DNA of 13,170 nucleotides from DASQDN01 sp035630195 (lineage in GTDB: Bacteria; Acidobacteriota; Terriglobia; Bryobacterales; Bryobacteraceae), in the NCBI GenBank assembly GCA_035630195.1, contig DASQLD010000726.1, forward strand, positions 1 to 13,170, in the 5' to 3' direction. This document shows, in pieces, positions 1-6,655 of the stretch. Position 1 is the first letter of the stretch, and each line of letters opens with the position of its first letter. The notes beneath the pieces are model-generated. The model ran no database searches, had not been told where the DNA came from, and was given only the letters and a program-made list of their open reading frames with translations. The position numbers and the translations under genes were made by a program.

Positions 1-22
1 GCCAGCATCCCGGTAGGCGAAA

Positions 23-1156
23 TTAGGCCGGATTAGATTTCAGGGATTCGCGCGCTTGGCGTACCAGTGTGCTGGCGTTGGCGCCTAGCGCTGTCAAGTG
101 CCCCATCTTGCGGCCCGGTCGCGGCTGCATCTTCCCGTAGAGATGGAGTTTAACGTTAGGGAAGCAGCAAGCGGCGGCCCAGTTGGGCGTTCTATCCATC
201 CATATGTCGCCCAACAAGTTGGCCATTGCCGCCGGCTGAAATTGCTCGGTCGATCCAAATGGAAGCGCGCATACGGCGCGAAGCTGCTGCTCAAACTGAC
301 TCGTGACAGAGGCGTCGAACGTAAAATGGCCGGAGTTGTGTGGACGCGGCGCCAACTCATTGATGAGAAGCCCATCGTCTTTCGTGACGAAAAATTCGAC
401 GCAGAGCACGCCTACAACCTCAAGCTTCTCGAGCACCACGCGGGTAATCTCGATAGCGTCCTTTTGGAGTTTTGCCGAGACCAACGCGGGAGCGATCGTG
501 AGGTCGAGAATCTGGCGGTGATGCTCGTTGTGAACAACACCGTAGTGACTGAAACTCCCATCAACGCCGCGCGCGGCTACGACGGACACTTCCATGGCAA
601 AGTCGACGTATTTCTCCAGCACGGCAGGACAGCGGCTGATCGCATCCCATGCGGCATCGGCATGTTCAGGTTCGCGAATCACGATCTGACCCTTCCCGTC
701 ATATCCGAAACCAGATGTTTTCAGAATGAGTGGACAGCCCAACTTCGTGACAGCTAGCCTTAGATCGGCAAGGCTGTGGACCGGAGCAAACGCCGTGACC
801 GGCAGACCGTTTTTTGTGAGAAATGTTTTTTCCCGCAGACGGTCCTGCGTAACGTGAAGAACGCTTCCCGCAGGGCGAACAGGCGCACATTCTGTCGCAG
901 CCATAGCCGCTTCACCCGGTACGTTTTCGAATTCGAAAGTTACGACAGAGACATTCCGCGCAAACTCGCGGATACGGTCGACATCTTGATACGGAGCAGT
1001 AATCTCGAGATCGGCTACCTGACCTGTAGGAGTGTCGGTCTCAGGAGAGAATGTATGAACGCGGTATCCCATCCGCCGGGCGGCGATCGCGAACATGCGG
1101 CCGAGCTGGCCGCTGCCGAGCACTCCGACCGTTGCGCCGGGCAGAATGGGCTTCAT
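23..1156 (-). CDS. purK: N5-carboxyaminoimidazole ribonucleotide synthase (PurK)
   Basis: PurK is the cytoplasmic ATP-grasp enzyme that uses ATP and bicarbonate to turn 5-aminoimidazole ribonucleotide (AIR) into N5-CAIR in de novo purine synthesis. The 377-residue protein has the usual family length. An N-terminal nucleotide-binding fold shows GSGQLGRM at residues 14-21 and FEFENVP near 73-79. The ATP-grasp loop LKTSGFGYDGKGQ lies near 145-157, and EKYVDFAMEVSVV follows near 181-193. The metal-binding end, NELAPRPHNSGH, lies near 265-276. The ATG at 1156 overlaps the purE TGA stop (ATGA), so translation is probably coupled. It is the last gene of the small purine operon seen here; nothing is visible in the remaining 22 bases downstream. 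All catalytic motifs appear intact, so identification is secure. Confidence 0.97.
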   Translation of the reverse strand: MKPILPGATVGVLGSGQLGRMFAIAARRMGYRVHTFSPETDTPTGQVADLEITAPYQDVDRIREFARNVSVVTFEFENVPGEAAMAATECAPVRPAGSVLHVTQDRLREKTFLTKNGLPVTAFAPVHSLADLRLAVTKLGCPLILKTSGFGYDGKGQIVIREPEHADAAWDAISRCPAVLEKYVDFAMEVSVVAARGVDGSFSHYGVVHNEHHRQILDLTIAPALVSAKLQKDAIEITRVVLEKLEVVGVLCVEFFVTKDDGLLINELAPRPHNSGHFTFDASVTSQFEQQLRAVCALPFGSTEQFQPAAMANLLGDIWMDRTPNWAAACCFPNVKLHLYGKMQPRPGRKMGHLTALGANASTLVRQARESLKSNPA

Positions 1157-1638
1157 GAAAGCGTATCCTGTCGAACTCGGTTAGTTTGCTCTTCACGGAA
1201 AGCGCGAAGTTTGTCCCGAAGATCCCCGCGGCTGTTGCTCAAAATGGCCACCGCAAGCAATGCTGCATTGATCGCGCCGGCCTTGCCGATGGCCAGCGTT
1301 CCTACAGGAATTCCACCCGGCATCTGAACAATGGAGAGCAACGAATCCATACCCTTCAGAGCGTGACTTTCTACCGGAACTCCGAGAACCGGCACTAAAG
1401 TTTGCGCCGCGATCATTCCGGGCAGATGAGCCGCGCCGCCGGCCCCCGCGATGATGACTTCGATCCCGCGAGATTCGGCGGATGAAGCAAACTCGCCCAT
1501 GTGCTGAGGAGTACGGTGTGCGGAAACGATTGCACACTCATGAGGCACACCGAACTGTGTGAGCATGTCCCCGGCATGCCTCATGGTTTCCCAATCTGAT
1601 TTGCTGCCCATCACGACAGCAACCAGCGTTTTGTCCAT
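1153..1638 (-). CDS. purE: N5-CAIR mutase, class I PurE
   Basis: PurE converts N5-CAIR, the product of PurK, into CAIR (4-carboxy-AIR) in the cytoplasm; class I PurE works as an octamer. At 161 residues the protein is typical of the short bacterial class I form. Diagnostic motifs are GSKSDW (residues 11-16), SAHRTP (39-44, catalytic His41), AGAGGAAHLPGM (64-75, His71) and QMPGGIPVGT (about 105-114). The presence of PurK next door supports class I rather than the AIR carboxylase type. Its ATG at 1638 overlaps the TAA of the upstream isocitrate dehydrogenase remnant (TAATG), and its TGA overlaps the purK ATG. Expression therefore probably depends on a promoter upstream of the remnant and on translational coupling. 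Confidence 0.97.
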   Translation of the reverse strand: MDKTLVAVVMGSKSDWETMRHAGDMLTQFGVPHECAIVSAHRTPQHMGEFASSAESRGIEVIIAGAGGAAHLPGMIAAQTLVPVLGVPVESHALKGMDSLLSIVQMPGGIPVGTLAIGKAGAINAALLAVAILSNSRGDLRDKLRAFREEQTNRVRQDTLS

Positions 1639-1859
1639 TACTGGCCTTGGCCTAGAGAGTATCCAGTCTGATCGTCGATGAAATCTCCGCCGGCGCCTTG
1701 AATGCGGTCGAGTAAATCTATCGTTTGCGAGGGCTGCATCCCGGAATTTATATCGAGTCGCGCGTCGGGTTCCTTGAGGATATGGAGGATTACTTCCATG
1801 ATCTCGGGCCCGATACCGTCGCCATGGGCCACCGTAATTGCAGTATTCTTAATGGACAT
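1638..1859 (-). pseudogene. Internally deleted isocitrate dehydrogenase remnant
   Basis: This is an open frame of 73 codons that joins the two ends of a long-form NADP isocitrate dehydrogenase. Residues 1-37 contain ITVAHGDGIGPEIME and the following ILHILKE helix, the conserved start of the family. Residues about 40-73 contain IDLLDRIQGAGGDFI and end in GYSLGQGQ, which resembles the extreme C-terminus of the long (Rickettsia-like) form. The catalytic middle of several hundred residues is missing, and the KTENLYxFDG stretch normally before the final GYSLGQGQ is reduced to DDQT. No isocitrate dehydrogenase activity is possible. The frame stays open and its stop overlaps the purE start (TAATG), so it may now act only as a translated leader. 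No clear Shine-Dalgarno precedes the ATG at 1859. Family assignment of the pieces comes from remembered sequences; assembly error is a possible alternative. Confidence 0.7.
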
Positions 1860-1940
1860 TTGGCGGAAACAACTAAGTTAGCCCGATTTGGAGCATAAGA
1901 GCAAGAGATGATAAGGAATCACCGTCCAAACTCGGCAAGG

Positions 1941-1968
1941 ATTAAACCTTACTACCAATTGTATTCAA
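1941..1968 (-). promoter_or_regulatory. Candidate sigma-70-type promoter for the purEK operon
   Basis: Reading the minus strand, TTGAAT (1968-1963) is followed after 16 bases by TTTAAT (1946-1941). These match the -35 and -10 consensus at 4/6 and 5/6 positions. Transcription would start near 1934 and give a leader of about 75 bases before the ATG at 1859. It is the most AT-rich part of the gap between the SRPBCC gene and the purine operon, and no other promoter-like pair there was as good. Prediction from pattern only. Confidence 0.4.
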
Positions 1969-2034
1969 TTGAATCAACTACTTAGAAGTTTCGCAAACAA
2001 AGTGTGCAGGAAAATGCACGAACACCTTGGGCGA

Positions 2035-2060
2035 AAGGGGGACAGATCCTCTGCCCCCTT
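2035..2060 (-). terminator. Candidate terminator after the SRPBCC gene
   Basis: Arms AAGGGGG (2035-2041) and CCCCCTT (2054-2060) enclose a second stem CAGA/TCTG (2043-2046, 2050-2053) with a 3-base loop and one bulged A. The hairpin starts 6 bases after the TAA of the SRPBCC gene. On the minus strand it is followed only by a short T run (the last arm bases plus one T, then CGCCC), so the U-tract is weak. Position and stem strength support termination; the tail does not. Confidence 0.5.
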
Positions 2061-2066
2061 AGCACC

Positions 2067-2921
2067 TTACAGGGCTTCAGGAGTCCAGGAGGGGGGATCA
2101 CTCGCAGGGAAAGACTCTTCCGAAGCGTTCGTTACTGTATCGCGCTCCCAGATTTTCCCAGACGACTCCCGGAACCGCGCATTCGGCGACAACGCACTGC
2201 GGCCCCTTCGCGAGGACTTGCATGTCACGTTGCCAGTTTCCAATAGCTCTTTAAAGCGCTGCAAATCCTCTGCAATCGTCTTCTTAGGATTTTCACCGAA
2301 CATACGGGCTACCCATTCACCAAGTTGGCCCGCTGGCGGATTATATTGCAGCGAAATTTTCACGATTGTGCCGGCGCCGGTATCTTCGAAACGCACAGAA
2401 CCACCGTTATCCACATCGGAACCCTCTAGGGACCGCCAACCGATCAGCCTCCCTGGAATGTCGTTAATGATCTCGGCGTCCCAATCGACCGTAATCCCGG
2501 CAGGGCCTTTTGCCTCCCAATGAGATAAACGGTCGTTGATGACCTTTACGCATTCGAGATGATCCATGAACCTGGGCAAGTTGCTGAGATCCCGCCAAAA
2601 CGCATAAACCTCTGCTGCGGGTTTGTTGATCTGCACTTCCTCGTCAACTCGGATGCCCAATTCGTACGGTACGCCGGCCCGAGAACCCGTGCCTTTTCCG
2701 TAGCCGCGCTCCGATGTGGTCAACCCCAAAGTCTCGTACATAGGACAGTGGCCAGTGGCGCCGCGCCACAGCAAACTGCCGCCCAGCGCCGCCAGACCGA
2801 ATCCGGCCGAATTTCGTCGCGCCAAGCCATAAGCAACTAGAGAACTGCCTCCAATCAAAGAAACCCAACGCTCGGCTTCACCAACGTTTGTATTTGGCCT
2901 TTTCGCCCTTAGTAATTGCAT
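2067..2921 (-). CDS. Membrane-anchored SRPBCC (START-like) domain protein
   Basis: A two-domain protein of 284 residues. Residues about 11-66 form a YgaP/DUF2892-like hydrophobic hairpin (NVGEAERWVSLIGG at the start, GHCPMYETLG at the end). Residues about 90-230 are an SRPBCC polyketide-cyclase/COQ10-like fold, a hydrophobic ligand-binding cup; note AEVYAFWRDLSNLPRFM near 103-119 and the final helix AEDLQRFKELLE. Ligand and role are unknown. Residues 264-280 form a tail, ASEESFPASDPPSWT, that I recognise as recurring at C-termini of unrelated bacterial proteins; its function is unknown to me. Start choice: the ATG at 2921 has AAGGAG (2930-2925) only 3 bases upstream; the in-frame ATG at 2948 would add 9 residues but lacks a ribosome site. 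It is divergent from the polymerase gene, so both promoters should lie in the 2922-3097 gap. Confidence 0.8.
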   Translation of the reverse strand: MQLLRAKRPNTNVGEAERWVSLIGGSSLVAYGLARRNSAGFGLAALGGSLLWRGATGHCPMYETLGLTTSERGYGKGTGSRAGVPYELGIRVDEEVQINKPAAEVYAFWRDLSNLPRFMDHLECVKVINDRLSHWEAKGPAGITVDWDAEIINDIPGRLIGWRSLEGSDVDNGGSVRFEDTGAGTIVKISLQYNPPAGQLGEWVARMFGENPKKTIAEDLQRFKELLETGNVTCKSSRRGRSALSPNARFRESSGKIWERDTVTNASEESFPASDPPSWTPEAL

Positions 2922-3097
2922 GTTCTCCTTCTCTCCCTTCATGGCCATACCCGGCTTCTGAAGTGCGATACTGCTCGTCAGCGCAACTCTTTTTCGGTCA
3001 CGCCTGTCATGAAAGACTCTACCTCATTTGAAAGGTTTCTAAGGGCATACGGCATCTTACTTGTTGGCATTACAGGCCCAAAAGAGGGTTGGCGAAC

Positions 3098-4003
3098 ATG
3101 AGTGAGATTGCTGTTGGCAAACGTGTAATCAAGACATCAAATGAAGACCGTGTCGTGTATCCACGCGACGGAATCGTTAAGGGTGAAGTGATTGATTACT
3201 ACCGGCGGATCGCACCCTATATGATTCCACACGTGCGGAAACGCCGGCTGACGATGCAGCGTTTTCAGCCGAACATCGACGCTGATCCAGTATTCCAAAA
3301 GGACATGCCCGGCCACTTCCCGGAGTGGATCCCCCGGATTGAGGTTCCCAAACATGGGGGCACGGTCACGCATGTCGTTTGCGATAACGCCGAGACACTG
3401 GTATATCTGGCAAATCAAGGATGTCTTACCCCTCACGTGGGATTACAGAAGGTAGATAAGAACGAACATCCCGATCAGATGATCTTTGATCTCGATCCCC
3501 CGTCAGACGATTTCGACTGCGTGCGCGACGTCGCGTTCAAAACGCGTGAACTGCTTACAGAGCTTGCGCTGGTTCCGTTCTTGAAGACCACTGGATCCCG
3601 AGGATTGCATCTCGTCGTGGCCCTGGATCGGAAACTCGAATTCGAAGAAGTGCGCTCGATCGCATATGCAATTGCGATGGAGATGGTTCGGCGTTATCCG
3701 GATCTTGTCACGACAGAGATGCTCAAGAAGAATAGAGGATCAAAGTTGTTTTTGGATGTAAATCGAAACGGAACAGCGCAGACCGCTGTACCGGCATTCG
3801 CGCTTCGGGCCATAGATGGCGCTCCCGTCGCAATGCCCATCACTTGGGAGGAACTGGAGAATCCGAAGCTGAATTCGCGCTCGTTTAATATCAGGAACGC
3901 CATCCGGCGAATGGAAGATATCGAGGACCCCTGGAACGGTTACTCGAAATCGGCACGATCCCTACGCGCGGCGGCGAAGAGGTTGCCTCGAGTTGCGGCG
4001 TAG
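3098..4003 (+). CDS. Stand-alone LigD-type polymerase domain (archaeo-eukaryotic primase family)
   Basis: This 301-residue protein matches the polymerase module of bacterial LigD, which fills gaps and adds (ribo)nucleotides at DNA ends during Ku-dependent non-homologous end joining. The metal-binding FDLDPP motif gives Asp131 and Asp133. The nucleotide-binding motif TTGSRGLHLVV lies at 164-174. The third Asp (Asp220) is in LFLDVNRNG, followed by TAQTAVPAFALRA (226-238). The His of the usual HPW motif is present (His113, TPHVGL), but the Trp is not. No ligase or phosphoesterase domain is attached, and no Ku gene occurs in the window. The ATG at 3098 has AGAGGG about 9 bases upstream and is preferred to the TTG at 3089. 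The last 42 bases overlap the convergent topoisomerase gene. Active-site residues look intact, so it is probably functional. Confidence 0.92.
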   Translation: MSEIAVGKRVIKTSNEDRVVYPRDGIVKGEVIDYYRRIAPYMIPHVRKRRLTMQRFQPNIDADPVFQKDMPGHFPEWIPRIEVPKHGGTVTHVVCDNAETLVYLANQGCLTPHVGLQKVDKNEHPDQMIFDLDPPSDDFDCVRDVAFKTRELLTELALVPFLKTTGSRGLHLVVALDRKLEFEEVRSIAYAIAMEMVRRYPDLVTTEMLKKNRGSKLFLDVNRNGTAQTAVPAFALRAIDGAPVAMPITWEELENPKLNSRSFNIRNAIRRMEDIEDPWNGYSKSARSLRAAAKRLPRVAA

Positions 4004-5092
4004 CGATTTACGAAGCGTGCCAGACAGATCCTGTTGATCTTTTAGCTTCTTTACATATTCGGTAACCACTTGGATGACGCAAGCCTCTTGTCGGCGTGTT
4101 CCCCGGCAGGTCTTCAGGACGTCAAAGAGGGTTTTATCGCTATATGCGTCGAGGATAGCGGGATGAACGTAATACTTACGACATGTAGCCGGCCGGTTTC
4201 CGAGTTTTGCTGATACGGATTTGATCGCCTCGACCATGCGCTTCTTCGCGTCCGCATCGTCCTCAGCAGGACCAAGCTCTTCAAAGAACAACGCTGCCCA
4301 GCCAGTACCACCCCAGGTACGAAAATCCTTCGCGGTGAAATCTTCGCCGCTAATCTCACGTATGTAGTTATTGACGTCTGTCGATGTGATACGGCACGAT
4401 TCCCCCGATTCATCGAAATACTGGAAAAGTTCCCAGCCGGGGATATCACGACATTTCTTGACGATCTTAGCCAGACGCGGATCGTCGAGTTCGATGTCCT
4501 GCTGTTGACCGCTCTTGCCACGGAACTTGAAGCGCATCTTACCGCCACTGATCTTCACATGCCCGTCCTGCAGGGTCGTCAAACCATAGGACTCGTTCTG
4601 TTTGACGTACTCGTCATTGCCGATCCGCATGCAAGTACTTTCCAGAAGATGAAGGACCGCTGACAGAACCTTGTTCTTAGGCAGACCCGGAAGACTCAGA
4701 TCATCGTCGATTCGTTTCCGGATCCTCGGTAACGCTGCTCCAAAAGCAAGCATGCGCCCAAACTTGGCGTGATCCCTTTGACTGCGATATGCCGAATGAT
4801 AGCGATATTGCTTTCTTCCTTTGACATCCCGGCCAACCGCTTGAAGATGGCCGTACGCACTCGCGCAGATCCACACGTCGGTCCACCCCGGCGGAATCAC
4901 CAGCGCACGAATTCGTTTGAGTGTTGCGGGATCTTTTATGACTTTCCCATCCGGCGTTACGTAGCGGACGGAATCCCCCCGCTTGATTCTGCGGATGCCG
5001 GGAGTGCGGTCAGAGACGTACTCAAGCCCCGCCTCATCGGCTGCCAAAACTGGATCTTTTGTGTGAATCGTTAAAACTTGCGCGCGCGACAC
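3962..5092 (-). CDS. DNA topoisomerase IB (poxvirus-like, bacterial)
   Basis: Type IB topoisomerases relax supercoils by cutting one strand through a 3'-phosphotyrosyl link. The 376-residue protein has the bacterial layout: a small N-terminal DNA-clamp domain opening with GLEYVSDRTPGIRR (residues 22-35) and a catalytic domain from about 100. Catalytic residues can be placed by motif: Arg156 (MRIGN), Lys193 (FRGKSG), Arg258 (DFRTWGGT), Asn299 (GNRPATCRK, where poxviruses have His) and the nucleophile Tyr308 (RKYYVHP). The start is GTG at 5092; an overlapping ATG at 5094 is out of frame, and no good ribosome site is visible. It begins 34 bases after the deoC-like stop, so it may be the operon's last gene. 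Its 3' end runs 42 bases into the end of the convergent polymerase gene, with no terminator seen between them. Confidence 0.95.
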   Translation of the reverse strand: MSRAQVLTIHTKDPVLAADEAGLEYVSDRTPGIRRIKRGDSVRYVTPDGKVIKDPATLKRIRALVIPPGWTDVWICASAYGHLQAVGRDVKGRKQYRYHSAYRSQRDHAKFGRMLAFGAALPRIRKRIDDDLSLPGLPKNKVLSAVLHLLESTCMRIGNDEYVKQNESYGLTTLQDGHVKISGGKMRFKFRGKSGQQQDIELDDPRLAKIVKKCRDIPGWELFQYFDESGESCRITSTDVNNYIREISGEDFTAKDFRTWGGTGWAALFFEELGPAEDDADAKKRMVEAIKSVSAKLGNRPATCRKYYVHPAILDAYSDKTLFDVLKTCRGTRRQEACVIQVVTEYVKKLKDQQDLSGTLRKSLRRNSRQPLRRRA

Positions 5093-5126
5093 ATAGGGTT
5101 AGATGGCCGTGCCCTTGCCAAAAGTG

Positions 5127-5843
5127 TCAGCTTACTTGTTGAACCTTGGCCTGTTCGGCCAGCCGAAGCTTCCAGGCGTCCAGGATTGGAGCCGCGTTGG
5201 GAGTGGTCATTCGAGAATAGCCGGCCTCGCGTGAGACCAGTGCTTCATCCAACGTCAACACCGCATCCGATCGCTTGAGGCGCAGCAGATCCTTCAGCAG
5301 CGGTTTGATAATTCCCAAATCGGACTCAGAGTGCTGGACCGCGATGGCGTCCGCCTCCACACGTTTGGCGATGCGCGTGGCGATGATCTTCAGATCGTCC
5401 GCCATTGTGCGATTGTTGCATACCACTGTTAAGGTGGCGTCACCGTCGTGCGCCGATCGCACGATCTGCATCAATTCGGTTTCGACATGCTGGAACTGGC
5501 GCGAGATCATCGAGGCGGGGTTCAGAACGAAGTCGAGTTCCTCCACACCAATACGAAGCAGATCACGGCCCTCATACAATTTCGCGCCCGTCGTCGAAAC
5601 ACCATACGGATAGCCGGCTACGCTCGCGACCTTTACGCCGGAGCCACCCATCCAGCGCTTCACCATCTCGACATCGCATGGTCGGACAACGACGGCCGCG
5701 ACACCATACTCGCGCGCCACACGACATCCTTCATTCACATCGTCTGCGGACAAGGTGGGGCCAAGAAGCGTTAGCTCCAGCAACCCCGCTAGGGATTCAT
5801 AAGTCTCTACCGTTTCGACGGCTGGTTGCCCGATCTCATCCAT
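5127..5843 (-). CDS. DeoC-like aldolase-fold protein, probably lacking the catalytic lysines
   Basis: The 238-residue protein has the length and order of motifs of deoxyribose-phosphate aldolase, which splits 2-deoxyribose-5-phosphate into glyceraldehyde-3-phosphate and acetaldehyde. Seen: LAGLLELTLLGPT (residues 18-30, usually LIDHTLLKPT), VASVAGYPYG (72-81, usually VVGFPxG) and VEELDFVLN (100-108), which keeps the acidic Asp104. However, the strand that normally carries the Schiff-base lysine (VKTSTG) reads IAVQHSES, with Gln170 at the lysine position. The later KxSGG strand reads LTLDEAL, without Lys. Aldolase activity is therefore doubtful; it may be a pseudoenzyme or have another substrate. 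The ATG at 5843 lies 37 bases inside the end of the upstream CBM9-like gene, with GGGGA before it, indicating coupling. A database search would probably name it DeoC. Confidence 0.75.
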   Translation of the reverse strand: MDEIGQPAVETVETYESLAGLLELTLLGPTLSADDVNEGCRVAREYGVAAVVVRPCDVEMVKRWMGGSGVKVASVAGYPYGVSTTGAKLYEGRDLLRIGVEELDFVLNPASMISRQFQHVETELMQIVRSAHDGDATLTVVCNNRTMADDLKIIATRIAKRVEADAIAVQHSESDLGIIKPLLKDLLRLKRSDAVLTLDEALVSREAGYSRMTTPNAAPILDAWKLRLAEQAKVQQVS

Positions 5844-6652
5844 AACGTTCCCCAGTGTCGCAGTTGCGTTCGCTTGTCCTTAACTCCGGCCCACCAGTCC
5901 TCATGATGGAAGTTGCCAAAATTGCCAGCGCCCTTTGCTTTTTCATCGAGATCGCCAAGCGCGATATTCAACCCCATGGGCTTATCCCCTAAGGCTGTTG
6001 AGTAAAAAACCCCAGGTTCTAACTCCAGGCAGGGATCGAAAGCAATACGCCATTCGAGAACGTAACCGCGTTTACGCGCCTTGCCGATGCATATTTGATT
6101 TTCACGCTCGATCCAGTGTACGTAGGTGTTCCATGCGTCTTGGTTCCGTCGGGGCTCACCGGCAATAATGCCGCCTACCTTCGTGCCATGTAGCTGCGAT
6201 TTGGTCAGGTTGCAGACCATTTGCCATGAAGAACCATTCCCAGCAGCGCTCTCTTCTCCTTGCCAACGATTGGTTGCGTTGATGAGCAGTTCCATCTCAT
6301 CTCCGAACCAGGGAAAACCGAAGGGAGAGATCTCATGCGCACGCGGATTGTCCGGGAGCCACCGTTCGGTATCGATGCCATAGAGTATGTCGTCGGTGAC
6401 GTCGAATGCAAAGTAGAGATACTTGCCGTCGTGTTTGACGTAACCGGTCACGGAAAGATCTTTAGGATCTGTGGTAGGTGTGAACTGGGCTATCCAACCG
6501 GAAACACCACTAAAACGAGTAGCGTCCGCGTACTCCCCGGACGCAATAACCCCATCAAGCTTGGGCGTTTTGCCTCTATATGCGTCCAGCGATCTCGGAA
6601 AATCGCCTGCAAGGAGCGAAGACGCAGCCAACGCGAGAGCGAGCCGCCCCAT
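5807..6652 (-). CDS. Exported CBM9-like carbohydrate-binding protein
   Basis: A 281-residue protein with a short signal peptide (about residues 1-15, MGRLALALAASSLLAG) and one family-9-like carbohydrate-binding beta-sandwich. Family hallmarks are PKLDGVIASGEYADA (30-44), the strand HDGKYLYFAFDVTDD (74-88) and FGDEMELLINATN (116-128). Such domains bind sugar ends, often attached to xylanases; here no catalytic domain is present, so a binding or sensing role outside the cytoplasm is inferred. The ATG at 6652 comes 3 bases after the cpoB stop (TAG CCG ATG), placing it in the Tol-Pal transcription unit. No strong ribosome site is visible, so coupling to cpoB is likely. The ligand cannot be told from sequence. 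Confidence 0.8.
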   Translation of the reverse strand: MGRLALALAASSLLAGDFPRSLDAYRGKTPKLDGVIASGEYADATRFSGVSGWIAQFTPTTDPKDLSVTGYVKHDGKYLYFAFDVTDDILYGIDTERWLPDNPRAHEISPFGFPWFGDEMELLINATNRWQGEESAAGNGSSWQMVCNLTKSQLHGTKVGGIIAGEPRRNQDAWNTYVHWIERENQICIGKARKRGYVLEWRIAFDPCLELEPGVFYSTALGDKPMGLNIALGDLDEKAKGAGNFGNFHHEDWWAGVKDKRTQLRHWGTLWMRSGNQPSKR

Positions 6653-6655
6653 CGG

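Noticed and set aside
98..757. Long plus-strand open frame (219 codons) opposite purK
   Set aside because: It is antisense to a complete purK with all motifs; its translation is Arg/His-rich, resembles no family and has no ribosome site.
1957..1972. CAATTG repeated twice around TATT as a possible operator
   Set aside because: Each CAATTG is a short palindrome likely by chance in AT-rich DNA; the match to a known operator is lacking, and part of it lies in the promoter candidate.
3028..3058. TTGAAA...CATCTT as promoter for the polymerase gene
   Set aside because: The 19-base spacing and poor -10 match make it too weak to list; the promoter should be in 2922-3097, but I could not fix it.
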